Shown: positions 1-8,821, counted from the stretch's first letter. The stretch is DNA of 60,528 bases from Bacteroidales bacterium (GCA_028689615.1 JAQVCV010000022.1:1-60528), one strand, 5' to 3'. Notes: generated from the letters alone by a model not told the origin. Translations and numbers: made by a program.

Positions 1-150
1 ATTGCCGGTGCTGTTGATGATGCTCCTCAAACAGTTTTAGCCTCCCTCTCCCTGGAATCGCTGCAGGAGTGGCGTGTCCGTTTCCCGGTGGCTCATGATT
101 GGGATACCTCGTGGCCTCCACCTTTCCATAATGCACGGCTGGGCAAATGA
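1..150 (+). CDS. C-terminal end of an unidentified protein (cut by window edge)
   Basis: Frame 1 is open from the first base to a TGA at 148-150, giving 49 residues. The stretch is rich in Trp, Pro and His (for example HDWDTSWPPPFHN). Codon use looks like the neighbouring genes, so it is probably the tail of a real protein whose start lies outside the window. I do not recognise the family. The 94 bases before trkA contain no strong terminator. A variant -7 box TATTTTCG at 207-214 suggests that trkA starts its own transcript. Confidence 0.5.
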   Translation: MAGAVDDAPQTVLASLSLESLQEWRVRFPVAHDWDTSWPPPFHNARLGK

Positions 151-244
151 CACTTGTATGAGCAGGTGTTCACAAACAAAACAGACCCTGCCTGACCAAA
201 ATGTGTTATTTTCGCAGCCCGATTAATCAAAGGATTGTCTTAAA

Positions 245-1585
245 ATGAATATCATCATTGCCGGTGACGGCGAAGTGGGCTTTCATCTGGCCAAAATTAT
301 TTCGGCCGAACACCACAACATCACTATTGTGGACCCTCATCAAGAATTGCTAAAATTACTTGAAAGCCAGACAGATATACTCACCTTGGCCGGCGACTCC
401 ACCTCGATTTCCATTTTGGAAGAGGCCAATGTTCACAAAGCAGATTTGCTGATTTCTGTTGTGCACGACGATGCCATCAACCTGATTACTTGCATATTGG
501 GCAAAAGACTGGGTGCCAAACGAACCATTGCCCGGGTTAACAACACCGAGTACCTTTCGGAAGCCAACAAAAGCATTATGCGAACGTTGGGTATCGATGC
601 CATGGTTTGCCCCGAAAGGATCGCCTCGAAAGAGGTTTTGAGAATGCTCACTCAATCGGGCGCCACCGAAGTTTTCGACTTTTCGGACGGTAAACTCTCG
701 CTTTTTCTCCTCAAATTGGATGAAGATTGCAAAGTGCTTGGCAAAACTCTCGACTTCATTGCCCGCGAAAACCCCAAGCTTAACTTTCGGGCCGTGGCCA
801 TTCACCGCGATCGGAAAACCATCATTCCTAAAGGACAAGATCGGTTTATGCTGGGCGATCTGGCCTATGTAATCACAAAACCAGAGGGAATTGACGATCT
901 GCTGAACATGGCCGGAAAACCACGTATCGACATCCGGAATGTGATGATTATCGGTGGTGGACGCATAGGACATAAAACAGCCAAACGGCTTGAAAAGATC
1001 ATGCGCGTGAAGTTGGTTGACATCGATCGTGAAAGATGTTTAAACCTGTCAGATCAGCTGCAGAACACATTGATTATTAATGCCGATGCCCGTGATTTTG
1101 ACACCCTCGTAGGCGAAGGCCTTAGCAATATGGATGCCTTTGTAGCCGTGACCGACAACAACGAGACCAACATGTTTACCTGCCTGATGGCCAAGCGAGC
1201 AGGCGTAAAAAAAGTGATTCCTCTAATCGAGAACATCGATTTTATCGACATGGCTCAAAACATCGGGCTTGATGCCATGATCAATAAAAAACTGATTACA
1301 GCCAGCTACATTGCCCGCTTTACCATGGATGCCGAAGTTATCTCTATCAAATGCCTTAACGGAGTGGATGCCGAGGTGCTTGAATTTGTTGTTAAAGGCG
1401 ACTCGTTGGTTACCCGAATGCCAATCAGAGAGTTGCCTGTAATTAAGGATGCTATAATTGGAGGAGTGGTCAGGGGTGATGAAAGTTATATTGCCCTCGG
1501 CAATTTCCAGATTCAGGAGGGGGATAAGGTAGTGGTGTTTGCTTTACCACAAGCCATCAGTAAAATCGAAAAATATTTCAACTGA
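245..1585 (+). CDS. trkA: Trk system potassium uptake regulator TrkA
   Basis: Cytoplasmic NAD(H)/nucleotide-binding regulatory subunit that gates the TrkH potassium channel-like transporter. The 446 residues form the expected duplicated RCK layout. A first Rossmann domain opens with IIIAGDGEVGFHLA near residue 3. A second opens with VMIIGGGRIGHKTA near residue 234. Each is followed by a TrkA-C type domain. Length matches the two-RCK TrkA class (about 450-460 residues). The start is the ATG at 245, preceded by an A-rich stretch. trkH follows after 46 bases, which supports co-transcription and a membrane partner for this protein. Potassium uptake is the family role; the pairing is seen directly. 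Confidence 0.95.
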   Translation: MNIIIAGDGEVGFHLAKIISAEHHNITIVDPHQELLKLLESQTDILTLAGDSTSISILEEANVHKADLLISVVHDDAINLITCILGKRLGAKRTIARVNNTEYLSEANKSIMRTLGIDAMVCPERIASKEVLRMLTQSGATEVFDFSDGKLSLFLLKLDEDCKVLGKTLDFIARENPKLNFRAVAIHRDRKTIIPKGQDRFMLGDLAYVITKPEGIDDLLNMAGKPRIDIRNVMIIGGGRIGHKTAKRLEKIMRVKLVDIDRERCLNLSDQLQNTLIINADARDFDTLVGEGLSNMDAFVAVTDNNETNMFTCLMAKRAGVKKVIPLIENIDFIDMAQNIGLDAMINKKLITASYIARFTMDAEVISIKCLNGVDAEVLEFVVKGDSLVTRMPIRELPVIKDAIIGGVVRGDESYIALGNFQIQEGDKVVVFALPQAISKIEKYFN

Positions 1586-1631
1586 TTCTTTTTAATGCCA
1601 ACTCTTCATCAAGTGTTGTACACTAAGTCGC

Positions 1632-3101
1632 ATGATACATAGAAAGGAACCCATTATACACCACAGGTTAATCATGAATGTAACGGGTTTGTTGTTGCTT
1701 ATTGAGGCGGCAGCCATCGTCAGTTGCATCCCCTTCTCCATTTTCTACTCTGATGAAGCGCTGGTTCCATTAATTATAACGGCCCTGGTGACCTCGTCAG
1801 CCGGTTTTTTGTTGTGGTTTTTTAACCGGGGTTCAGCCCGCGATACACTTGGCAAACGTGAAGGCTATGTTATTGTTAGTGCCTCCTGGGTTATCTTTTC
1901 ATTTTTCGGGGCTTTGCCGTTTTATCTCTCTTTAGAGTCGATTTCGTTTACCGACGCCTTTTTTGAAACCATGTCGGGGTTCACAACCACCGGAGCAACC
2001 ATTCTGGGTGATGTGGCGTCCCTGCCCCTTGGTTTGCTTTATTGGCGAGCCTTTACCCATTGGCTTGGCGGTATGGGAATCATAGTCCTCTCGCTGGCCA
2101 TCCTTCCTTTGCTGGGCATTGGCGGCATGCAATTGTTTGTGGCCGAAGTACCCGGTGTAACCAAAGACAAATTGCATCCCCGCATCAAAGAGACCGCAAA
2201 ACGGCTTTGGGGCTTGTACATCTTGCTAACGGTGGTTCAAACAGCGTTTCTGATGGCAGGGGGAATGAACCTTCACGAGTCGCTGTGTCATGCCTATGCT
2301 ACTACTGCCACGGGAGGATTCTCCACACGCAACGGAGGAATGATGGAGTTTTCTCCTTATATTCAATATGTTACCGTAGTGTTTATGTTCCTGGCAGGTG
2401 CAAACTTTACCCTCCATTATTACTTGTTAAAAGGAAAACTCAAAACAATCTGGAGCAACGATGAGTTCAGGTTTTATCTTTTTCTTGTATTAACAGCCAC
2501 CACGTTTATCACCATCGGGCTGATTAACAAGGGAGAACTTGGGATAGAGCCCTCTTTTAGGCATGCGGTATTTCAGGTTGTGAGTATCATGACCACAACA
2601 GGCTTCGTTAGCGATGATTATCTGCTTTGGCCAGGTTCGTTGTGGTTTATATTGTTCATGTTGATGTTTGTAGGTGGAAGTGCAGGAAGCACAGGTGGTG
2701 GAATTAAAGTTGTGAGGCATTTACTCTTGCTTCGCAATTCGCGGCTCGAACTGCGCCGGTTGGTGCATCCCATGGCTGTTATTCCCGTACGTTTGAACAG
2801 AAAAGCTGTTAGCGAAACTGTTATTTACAAGGTTACGGCATTTTTTCTGATCTATGCTTTCACAGTAGTTACCGGTACTTTTATCCTTACTTTGTTTGGG
2901 ATTGATTTTCAAACTTCGATAGGCGCAGTTGCTGCCTCAATCGGCAATATAGGCCCCGGAATTGGCATGGTAGGCTCCATTTACAACTACGGTTTCCTCC
3001 CCGACGTGGTGAAGTGGATCTTGAGTTTTTTGATGTTGCTCGGGCGCCTGGAGTTGTTCACTGTTTTGATATTATTCTCTCCCTCGTTCTGGAAAAACTA
3101 G
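1632..3101 (+). CDS. trkH: Trk potassium uptake membrane subunit TrkH
   Basis: Integral inner-membrane potassium translocator of the SKT family, 489 residues. It shows the four pore-loop signatures of the fold in order: TTTGAT, TATGGF, TTTGFV and SIGNIGPG. Each carries the selectivity-filter glycine. Hydrophobic segments run the length of the protein. Length is normal for TrkH (about 480-500). It follows trkA with a 46-base gap and precedes the M28 peptidase by 18 bases, so the three may share a transcript. The selectivity motifs make the assignment firm; regulation by TrkA is family knowledge plus adjacency. Confidence 0.95.
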   Translation: MIHRKEPIIHHRLIMNVTGLLLLIEAAAIVSCIPFSIFYSDEALVPLIITALVTSSAGFLLWFFNRGSARDTLGKREGYVIVSASWVIFSFFGALPFYLSLESISFTDAFFETMSGFTTTGATILGDVASLPLGLLYWRAFTHWLGGMGIIVLSLAILPLLGIGGMQLFVAEVPGVTKDKLHPRIKETAKRLWGLYILLTVVQTAFLMAGGMNLHESLCHAYATTATGGFSTRNGGMMEFSPYIQYVTVVFMFLAGANFTLHYYLLKGKLKTIWSNDEFRFYLFLVLTATTFITIGLINKGELGIEPSFRHAVFQVVSIMTTTGFVSDDYLLWPGSLWFILFMLMFVGGSAGSTGGGIKVVRHLLLLRNSRLELRRLVHPMAVIPVRLNRKAVSETVIYKVTAFFLIYAFTVVTGTFILTLFGIDFQTSIGAVAASIGNIGPGIGMVGSIYNYGFLPDVVKWILSFLMLLGRLELFTVLILFSPSFWKN

Positions 3102-3119
3102 TTTAAACTATTCACAAAA

Positions 3120-4388
3120 ATGAAACTCCGGATTGTTGTAATTGCCTCCCTTTTATGCTTGAAGGCCTCCGTTGCACAAGATACCCTGTTCGCTAAAAAA
3201 CTGATCGATACCCTGGCCTCTGCCTCGATGGAGGGGCGCGGATTTGCCAACAGGGCTGATTTAAAAGCGGCCAATTATCTTGCATCGGTGATGGAAACGG
3301 CGGGATTAGCTCCTCTTGGTGAGCGGTATTTTCACCCCTATCGCTTCAGCGCCAACACTTTTCCTGCAACTATCCTTCTGAAGCTGAACAACAGGCTTCT
3401 GCAGCCGCAAACCGATTATTTCTACAGCCTTTCATCGCCGGCTACAAATCAAACCTTCAGGTTGGAGCGCATGTTTGTGGATACTTCAAAAAGGTGGCCT
3501 GCGCTGTCGGAGCTCAGGAAAAAGGATTTGCGATCATCGGCTGTAGTAACAGATGCGGTACCCAACCGCCTGGCCGATTCGTTGGGAGGCAGGGTTGGTG
3601 CTATTTTTTTTGTTGCCGATTCGGGAAAGCGGCTGGTGTGGCGAAATTCTGACGCTGAACATGTTAACACTTTTGTTTCGGGAATGCTGGCTCACGGGGT
3701 GTTGCAACCCCGCGACAGTGTGGTGGAGTGCACCATCCAAACCGAATACATCAACCAGGGGGAGGCTGTAAACGTAGCGGGTATGATTCGCGGGAGCAAG
3801 TTCCCCGGGCGCTTTGTCCTGATCACGGCGCACTACGATCATCTGGGGCTTTTAGGAAAAGGGAATTGGTATCCCGGAGCCAACGACAACGCTTCGGGTG
3901 TAGCCATGATGATCGATTTAGCCCGCCATTTTGCCCTTGAGGCAAACCAACCCGAGGTGTCGTTGGTTTTTGTCGCTTTTAGTGGCGAAGAGTCGGGTTT
4001 GCTGGGTTCCGAAGCTTTTGCTGCAAACCTGCCCGTAGCTGCCGACAGCGTGGTTCTGGTGCTCAACCTCGATATGGTTGGGACAGGATCGGGAGGAATC
4101 ACGGTGGTCAACGGCGATGCCAATCCATCTTTGTACAAGAAAATAGCCGAGATCAATGCCAACAACGAATATGTGGCCACTGTAAAATCGCGCGGGACCT
4201 CGTGCAACAGCGACCACTGCCCGTTTCACCGGAAAGGCATTCCGGCCATCTTCATATACTCCATGGGGAAGGAGTGGCCCTATTACCATGTGCCCGACGA
4301 CAAGGCTCCCATTCCGCTGACCGAGTACATCGATATTTTCAGGCTGTTGCAGGATTTTCTGGTTGCAACAGGCCCTATCCGCAATTGA
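3120..4388 (+). CDS. Exported M28-family zinc peptidase
   Basis: Predicted exported aminopeptidase-like zinc enzyme of 422 residues. A signal peptide ends near residue 19 (KASVAQ). The M28 metal ligands are all visible: H238 in AHYDHLG, D256 in GANDNASG, the general base and ligand pair E290-E291 in SGEESGLLGS, D318 in NLDMVG and H390 in YYHVPDD. The catalytic domain fills residues 220-422. Residues 100-215 probably form a PA-like inserted domain as in other M28 proteins. The gene begins 18 bases after trkH, but nothing links its function to potassium. Substrate is unknown; peptide or amino-sugar dipeptide hydrolysis are both seen in the family. Confidence 0.88.
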   Translation: MKLRIVVIASLLCLKASVAQDTLFAKKLIDTLASASMEGRGFANRADLKAANYLASVMETAGLAPLGERYFHPYRFSANTFPATILLKLNNRLLQPQTDYFYSLSSPATNQTFRLERMFVDTSKRWPALSELRKKDLRSSAVVTDAVPNRLADSLGGRVGAIFFVADSGKRLVWRNSDAEHVNTFVSGMLAHGVLQPRDSVVECTIQTEYINQGEAVNVAGMIRGSKFPGRFVLITAHYDHLGLLGKGNWYPGANDNASGVAMMIDLARHFALEANQPEVSLVFVAFSGEESGLLGSEAFAANLPVAADSVVLVLNLDMVGTGSGGITVVNGDANPSLYKKIAEINANNEYVATVKSRGTSCNSDHCPFHRKGIPAIFIYSMGKEWPYYHVPDDKAPIPLTEYIDIFRLLQDFLVATGPIRN

Positions 4389-4412
4389 GCAGTTTTAGGG
4401 CCTTGCCGCGAT

Positions 4413-4443
4413 TTGTTGCAACATGCCATGCAACATGCAACAA
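4413..4443. promoter_or_regulatory. Inverted repeat upstream of recX
   Basis: Perfect 8-bp arms TTGTTGCA (4413-4420) and TGCAACAA (4436-4443) flank a spacer that itself repeats GCAACATGC. It lies 25 bases after the M28 stop and 42 bases before the recX -7 box. There is no T-run after it, so it fits a protein-binding site better than an intrinsic terminator. Function is not known. Confidence 0.4.
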
Positions 4444-4485
4444 CGAAGCGGGCCGTTTCTGGCAAATCCTTTCGTCGGTTTTGCT

Positions 4486-4493
4486 TACCTTTG
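4486..4493 (+). promoter_or_regulatory. Promoter -7 box of recX
   Basis: TACCTTTG, a perfect match to the Bacteroidota TAnnTTTG box. Transcription would begin near 4499-4501, which rules out the upstream ATG at 4413 as the recX start and points to the GTG at 4515 or the TTG at 4503. Confidence 0.65.
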
Positions 4494-4514
4494 CCATCCC
4501 AATTGCAGAACGAG

Positions 4515-5003
4515 GTGAAACGGAACGATTTGTCGCGCGAGGAGCTGTTGGTGAAAATGGAGGGGTGGTGTGCTGCTGAAGAGCGTTGTAGTGCTGACAT
4601 TAGGCGCAAGCTTCGCGAAATGGGTGGTTCACCGGCCGATGTTGCTTTCATCCTTCAAAATCTGGTTTCCGAAGGTTTCCTCGACGAGGAGCGCTACGCG
4701 AGGGCTTTTGTTCGTGGAAAGTTCAACTCGCGCCGGTGGGGTCGCCGACGTTTGGAAGCCGAACTCCGGCAGCGGCAGATAGGAGCAGTTGTTATCCACC
4801 AAGCCCTCGAAGAGATCAGCGAAGCCGATTACATGGTGGCGTTGACGCATCTTGCCAAACAAAAAGGGTTGCAGGAAGCAGAAACCGATTTCCATTCGCG
4901 CCGCAAATTGTTTGCCTATCTGATGCAAAAAGGGTATGAGCCGGGGCTGATTTCGAAAGTCCTCAACAGCTCCGGCGATGAGTTTGATTTTTTTGAAGAA
5001 TAA
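4515..5003 (+). CDS. recX: Regulatory protein RecX
   Basis: Small helical modulator of the RecA recombinase, 162 residues from the chosen GTG. The pattern is that of RecX: repeated three-helix modules with AAEERCSADIRRKLREMG early and DEERYARAFVRGKFNSRRWG in the middle. The reading frame is open back to an ATG at 4413, but a consensus -7 box lies at 4486-4493 inside that extension. The extra residues (MLQHAMQHATTKRA) also do not look like RecX. The N-terminus VKRNDLSREELLVKMEGWC aligns with the usual family start. recX is 12 bases from the prfB start, so the two are probably co-transcribed. Confidence 0.88.
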   Translation: MKRNDLSREELLVKMEGWCAAEERCSADIRRKLREMGGSPADVAFILQNLVSEGFLDEERYARAFVRGKFNSRRWGRRRLEAELRQRQIGAVVIHQALEEISEADYMVALTHLAKQKGLQEAETDFHSRRKLFAYLMQKGYEPGLISKVLNSSGDEFDFFEE

Positions 5004-5015
5004 AAACCATAGAGA

Positions 5016-6108
5016 ATGCTGACAAAAGACGCGGTAGCGAACCTCGGCGAAAGGCTCGAAGCCTTGAGGAGGTTCCTTTGACATGGATGGCAAAAACACC
5101 GAGATAGAAACTCTCGAATCGCGAAGCCACCAGCCCGGCTTCTGGGACGACCCCAAAGAGGCCGAAAAAGTGATGAAACAAATTCGCAACCTGAAGGGTT
5201 GGACCACCCGCTACGATGCCTGCATGGCCTCCCTCGGCGATTTGCAGGTGATGCTGGAATTTTTAGAAGCCGACGAGGTGAGCGAAGAAGAAGCCGATGC
5301 TCAACTTACCACAACTACCGAAATGGTGGCCGACCTGGAATTCATGAATATGCTCAGGGGTGAAGAAGATCGGATGGGAGCCGTGCTTCAGATCAACTCC
5401 GGGGCAGGAGGTACCGAAAGCCAGGATTGGGCCGAGATGCTCATGCGTATGTACATTCGCTATGGCGAGCGCAACAATTTTAAAATCACCGAACTCGATC
5501 TGCACGAAGGCGACACTGCCGGCATTAAAAGCGTAACCCTGGAATTCGAGGGCGACTATGCTTTCGGTTACCTGAAAGCCGAAAACGGCGTTCACCGGTT
5601 GGTGCGCATCTCGCCATTCGACAGCAACGCCCGCCGCCACACCTCCTTTGCATCGGTGTATGTGTATCCGGTGGTTGACGACAACATCAACATTGAGGTG
5701 AACCCCGCCGATGTTACCTGGGAAACCTACCGCTCGAGCGGCCCGGGCGGACAAAACGTGAACAAGGTTGAAACCGCGGTTCGCCTGCGTCACGAACCCA
5801 CCGGCATCATCATCGAGTGTCAGGTAACACGTTCGCAACAACAAAACCGCGAGAAGGCCATGTTGATGCTCAAGTCGCAGCTTTACGAAATTGAATTACG
5901 AAAGAAACGTGAAAAGATCGAGGCAATAGAAGCTACAAAGAAGAAAATAGAGTGGGGAAGCCAAATACGCTCTTATGTGCTTCACCCCTATAAACTGGTG
6001 AAAGACGTGCGAACCGGCTATGAAACCGGGAATACCCAGGCTGTGCTCGATGGCGACATTCAGGAGTTCATCAAAGCCTACCTGATGGAATTTGGCGATC
6101 AGGTGTAG
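5016..6108 (+). CDS. prfB: Peptide chain release factor 2, expressed by programmed +1 frameshift
   Basis: Releases finished peptides at UGA and UAA stop codons. Translation starts at ATG 5016, reads 21 codons and meets an in-frame UGA at 5079-5081. A +1 shift at CTT-T-GAC moves into the main frame, giving 363 residues. The shift site has the classical layout: AGGAGG at 5067-5072, then TTC, CTT, TGA, C. In the joined product the stop-recognition tripeptide SPF is at 199-201 and the catalytic GGQ at 244-246 ([13 protein letters not shown]). A caller that ignores the shift would start at ATG 5083 and lose the first 22 residues. When RF2 is scarce the UGA pauses ribosomes and favours the shift, so the protein autoregulates. 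Confidence 0.95.
5067..5082 (+). other. Programmed +1 frameshift signal in prfB
   Basis: Purine-rich stimulator AGGAGG (5067-5072), a 3-base spacer, then the slippery CTT followed by the UGA stop and C. All elements match the canonical RF2 recoding site. The stimulator is Shine-Dalgarno-like although no start codon in this window uses one. Confidence 0.93.
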
Positions 6109-6136
6109 CAATTATTTCAATAGCAAACAATTGGTT

Positions 6137-6634
6137 ATGGTAAAATTGGAACGACTTGGATTGCAAGTCCTCAAGATGGTACACCTGTTGGTAGCTTTCA
6201 TGTGGTTAGGCGGTGCGGCCGGCTTGTTGCTCATTAATTTTTTGGTGGTTCCAATCACTGGTAATGAGTTATACATGAAGCTCAGGGCGATGCAGGTGAT
6301 AGACGATTTCCTGATTATTCCGGGAGCCACCGGCAACCTGTTGGTGGGTTTGGTTTACGGTATCTGGACCCGTTGGGGTTTTTTCAAGCATCGGTGGTTG
6401 CTGGTTAAATGGATTTTAACTGTCAGTCAGATTTTGTTTGGCACTTTCCTGCTGGGACCCTGGCTCAACGGCAATGTGGCACTGGCCGCTGAATATGGTC
6501 TGGATGCAATGAGTCGGGCGGACTTTATAATAAATATGAGAGGAACCACCCTGGGAGGCATCACTCAATTTGCAGTGCTTTGCAGCTACCTCTGGCTTTC
6601 GGTTGTTAAGCCCTGGAAAAACAAAAAAAGCTGA
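6137..6634 (+). CDS. Small integral membrane protein, DUF2269-like
   Basis: Predicted four-helix inner-membrane protein of 165 residues. Hydrophobic segments lie near residues 9-34, 54-74, 83-104 and 138-156. The HLLVAFMWLGGAAG region and overall layout resemble the DUF2269 or CopD-like families, whose function is not established. The start was set at ATG 6137. A longer frame opens at 6092 inside the end of prfB, but that extension ([13 protein letters not shown]) is polar and would overlap prfB by 17 bases. The stop codon lies inside the stem of the terminator of the convergent suf operon. Confidence 0.6.
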   Translation: MVKLERLGLQVLKMVHLLVAFMWLGGAAGLLLINFLVVPITGNELYMKLRAMQVIDDFLIIPGATGNLLVGLVYGIWTRWGFFKHRWLLVKWILTVSQILFGTFLLGPWLNGNVALAAEYGLDAMSRADFIINMRGTTLGGITQFAVLCSYLWLSVVKPWKNKKS

Positions 6635-6664
6635 TATCCATCTATCTCAACAGCAGATATCAGC
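6623..6664 (-). terminator. Intrinsic terminator of the suf operon
   Basis: Read leftward, a perfect 9-bp stem GCTGATATC (6656-6664) / GATATCAGC (6630-6638) is followed by seven Ts (6623-6629). It lies 25 bases past the sufT stop. The stem also contains the stop codon of the convergent membrane protein gene. Confidence 0.75.
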
Positions 6665-6688
6665 ACCAGGCTAATGGTTTGAAAATGA

Positions 6689-7009
6689 TCAGAGCAACCC
6701 CAGTTCCAACAGGGCTGCCTCGCTTATCATGTTGCGATCCCACGGCGGATCGAAAGTGATTTCTACCTCCACGCGGTTAACTCCGGTTATAAATTCCAGC
6801 TTCTCCTTCACTTCCAGAGGGAGCGATTCGGCTACCGGACAATTGGGTGCAGTGAGGGTCATCAGCACGTGCAGGTTTCCCTCTTCTTTCACGTTAACCT
6901 CGTACACCAGCCCCAGATCGTAGATGTTGACCGGTATCTCGGGATCGTAAATGATTTTCAGGTTCTTTATTGCCTCTTCCCTGATGCGGGCGCTTTCGTC
7001 GGGTGTCAT
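6689..7009 (-). CDS. sufT: DUF59/MIP18-family Fe-S assembly factor (SufT-like)
   Basis: A 106-residue single-domain protein of the MIP18 (DUF59) family, which helps deliver Fe-S clusters to target proteins. Diagnostic segments are YDPEIPVNIYDLGLVYEV near residues 21-38 and MTLTAPNCPVAESLP near 50-64. The latter contains the conserved cysteine, C56. DPPWD near the C-terminus matches the family. It is the last gene of the suf operon, 27 bases after sufE, and is followed by a strong terminator. The role as SufT is inferred from this position and domain; PaaD-type roles are excluded by context. Confidence 0.85.
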   Translation of the reverse strand: MTPDESARIREEAIKNLKIIYDPEIPVNIYDLGLVYEVNVKEEGNLHVLMTLTAPNCPVAESLPLEVKEKLEFITGVNRVEVEITFDPPWDRNMISEAALLELGLL

Positions 7010-7036
7010 ATATTGATGCTTTGAGATTTCTAAAAT

Positions 7037-7462
7037 CTAATTACTTTCCCTGGTCTTAAAAGCCATGGCGTAAAACTTCACTTGCTTCACCATAGCCACC
7101 AGCCCGTTGCTCCGGGTTGGCGAAAGGTGTTCCTTCAGGCCGGTGTTGTCGAGAAACGACAGGTCGGCGTGCATGATCTCGTCGGGGGTGTGGCCGTTAA
7201 CAGCTCTGAGCAACAAGCTTACCAACCCTTTGGTGATGATGGCATCGGAGTCGGCATGGTAAAGCACAGTGCCATCAATGTATTCAGCACTGATCCACAC
7301 CTTCGACTGGCACCCCACTATAAGGTTCTCTGGCTTCTTCTTTTGTTCGTCAATCAACGGCAATCCCTTACCCAATTCTATCAGGTAATTGTATTTGTCC
7401 ATCCAGTCGTCGAACAGCTCAAATTCGGCAGCTATTTGTTTTCCAATTTCTTCTATTGTCAT
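7037..7462 (-). CDS. sufE: Cysteine desulfuration protein SufE
   Basis: Sulfur-transfer partner of SufS: it accepts the persulfide sulfur and passes it to the SufBCD scaffold. Length is 141 residues, typical for SufE (about 138-145). The acceptor cysteine is C51 in NLIVGCQSKVW, the same position as in Escherichia coli SufE. GLVSLLLRAVNGHTPDEI follows, as in the family. It lies 129 bases downstream of sufS on the same strand. That gap holds no recognisable promoter, so the gene is probably read from the suf promoter. Confidence 0.93.
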   Translation of the reverse strand: MTIEEIGKQIAAEFELFDDWMDKYNYLIELGKGLPLIDEQKKKPENLIVGCQSKVWISAEYIDGTVLYHADSDAIITKGLVSLLLRAVNGHTPDEIMHADLSFLDNTGLKEHLSPTRSNGLVAMVKQVKFYAMAFKTRESN

Positions 7463-7591
7463 TCTATTTTATATTGATTCTTTAAACTAACGAATCGAAA
7501 TTATCACCTTCAATTCCAGGCATTAACTGTTCCTGAACCAAAGCCCCAACCGGGAAAAAATTATCGCAACATCAGCACCGACATCAACAGA

Positions 7592-8818
7592 TTAACCAAA
7601 CATTTCTTTCACTTTCATGATGGCTTCAACCAGCCTGTCAACCTCTTCCATGGTGTTGTAGAACGAGAAGGAGGCGCGGATTGTGCCCGGAATTTTCAAA
7701 TGATCCATCAGGGGTTGGGCGCAATGATGGCCGGTTCTGACGGCAATTCCGAAATGGTCGATGATGGTTCCCGCGTCGTAGGGGTGCACGTTGTCAATCA
7801 GAAACGAGAGTACTCCGGTTTTCTCCCGGGCTGTCCCCACCAAAGTCACCCCTTCTATAGAACCGATGGTTTGGGTGGCATAGTGAAGCAATTGCTCTTC
7901 GTATCGGATGGCCTCATCGAAGCCTATATCGGCCAGGTAAGCTATGGCAGCTCCCATTCCGATAATTCCTGCCACGTCGGGGGTGCCGGCCTCGAACTTG
8001 TAGGGAAGCTGGTTGTAGGTGGTTTTCTCGAAGGTTACGGTTTCTATCATCTCGCCACCACCTTGCCAGGGTTCCAGCCGGTTGAGCCACTCTTCGCGCC
8101 CATACAGAACGCCGATACCCATAGGGGCATACATTTTATGACCCGAGAAGGCGTAGAAATCGCAGCCGATCTCTTGCATATCAACGCGCAGATGTGGCAC
8201 GGCCTGTGCCCCGTCAACCAACACAGGGATGTTGTGTTGGTGGGCCATGCGGGTTATCTCTTTCACGGGGTTGATGGTTCCCAAGGCATTGCTCACGTGG
8301 GCCAGGGTCACCAATCGGGTGCGTGGCCCGATGAGTTTCAGCACATCGCCCGGGTCGATCTCGCCGGCAGGGTTCACCGGGATCACTTTCAGGATGGCAC
8401 CGGTGCGCTGGCAGGCCATTTGCCAGGGAACGATGTTGGAGTGGTGTTCTAAGGCGGTCAATATTATTTCATCGCCGGGTTTGAGAAAGGTTTGTCCGAA
8501 CGAAAAGGCAACCAGGTTGATGGCTTCGGTTGTACCCCTGGTGAAAATCACCTCGTGGGGGTGCGTGGCATTGATGAAGCGGGCCACCCGCCTGCGGGTA
8601 TCTTCCATTGCCTGGGTGGCAACCTGACTCAGGTGGTGTACGCCGCGGTGTACGTTGCTGTTGTAGCGGTTGTAGTAATCGCTCACGGCATCGGTCACTG
8701 CCAAAGGGTGCTGGGAGGTGGCGCCGTTATCGAAATAGACGAGTTGATGGTCGCGCACCTTCTGATTCAAAATAGGAAAATGGGAGCGGATCCGTTCAAC
8801 GTCGAAGGTGGTTTTCAT
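7592..8818 (-). CDS. sufS: Cysteine desulfurase SufS
   Basis: PLP-dependent group II cysteine desulfurase: converts cysteine to alanine and supplies sulfur as an enzyme persulfide. It has 408 residues, the usual SufS length. The PLP lysine is K228 (FSGHKMYAP). The persulfide cysteine is C366 in RTGHHCAQP, the short conserved SufS-type loop. RGTTEAINLVA and LEHHSNIVPW are also present. It is 3 bases from sufD, indicating a tightly coupled operon. The group II loop and the SufE neighbour distinguish it from IscS. Confidence 0.95.
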   Translation of the reverse strand: MKTTFDVERIRSHFPILNQKVRDHQLVYFDNGATSQHPLAVTDAVSDYYNRYNSNVHRGVHHLSQVATQAMEDTRRRVARFINATHPHEVIFTRGTTEAINLVAFSFGQTFLKPGDEIILTALEHHSNIVPWQMACQRTGAILKVIPVNPAGEIDPGDVLKLIGPRTRLVTLAHVSNALGTINPVKEITRMAHQHNIPVLVDGAQAVPHLRVDMQEIGCDFYAFSGHKMYAPMGIGVLYGREEWLNRLEPWQGGGEMIETVTFEKTTYNQLPYKFEAGTPDVAGIIGMGAAIAYLADIGFDEAIRYEEQLLHYATQTIGSIEGVTLVGTAREKTGVLSFLIDNVHPYDAGTIIDHFGIAVRTGHHCAQPLMDHLKIPGTIRASFSFYNTMEEVDRLVEAIMKVKEMFG

Positions 8819-8821
8819 GGG

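Noticed and set aside
356-973. Long minus-strand open frame of 205 codons opposite trkA
   Set aside because: It is a shadow of trkA: no start context, no family resemblance and the composition is that of an antisense frame. The same applies to long opposite-strand frames in sufS, sufD, sufB, hflX, prfB, uvrC (509 codons), the lamin-tail gene (617 codons) and others.
5083-6108. prfB as an ordinary ORF starting at ATG 5083
   Set aside because: The upstream 21 codons, the AGGAGG and the CTT-TGA-C site show that the real start is 5016 with a +1 frameshift.
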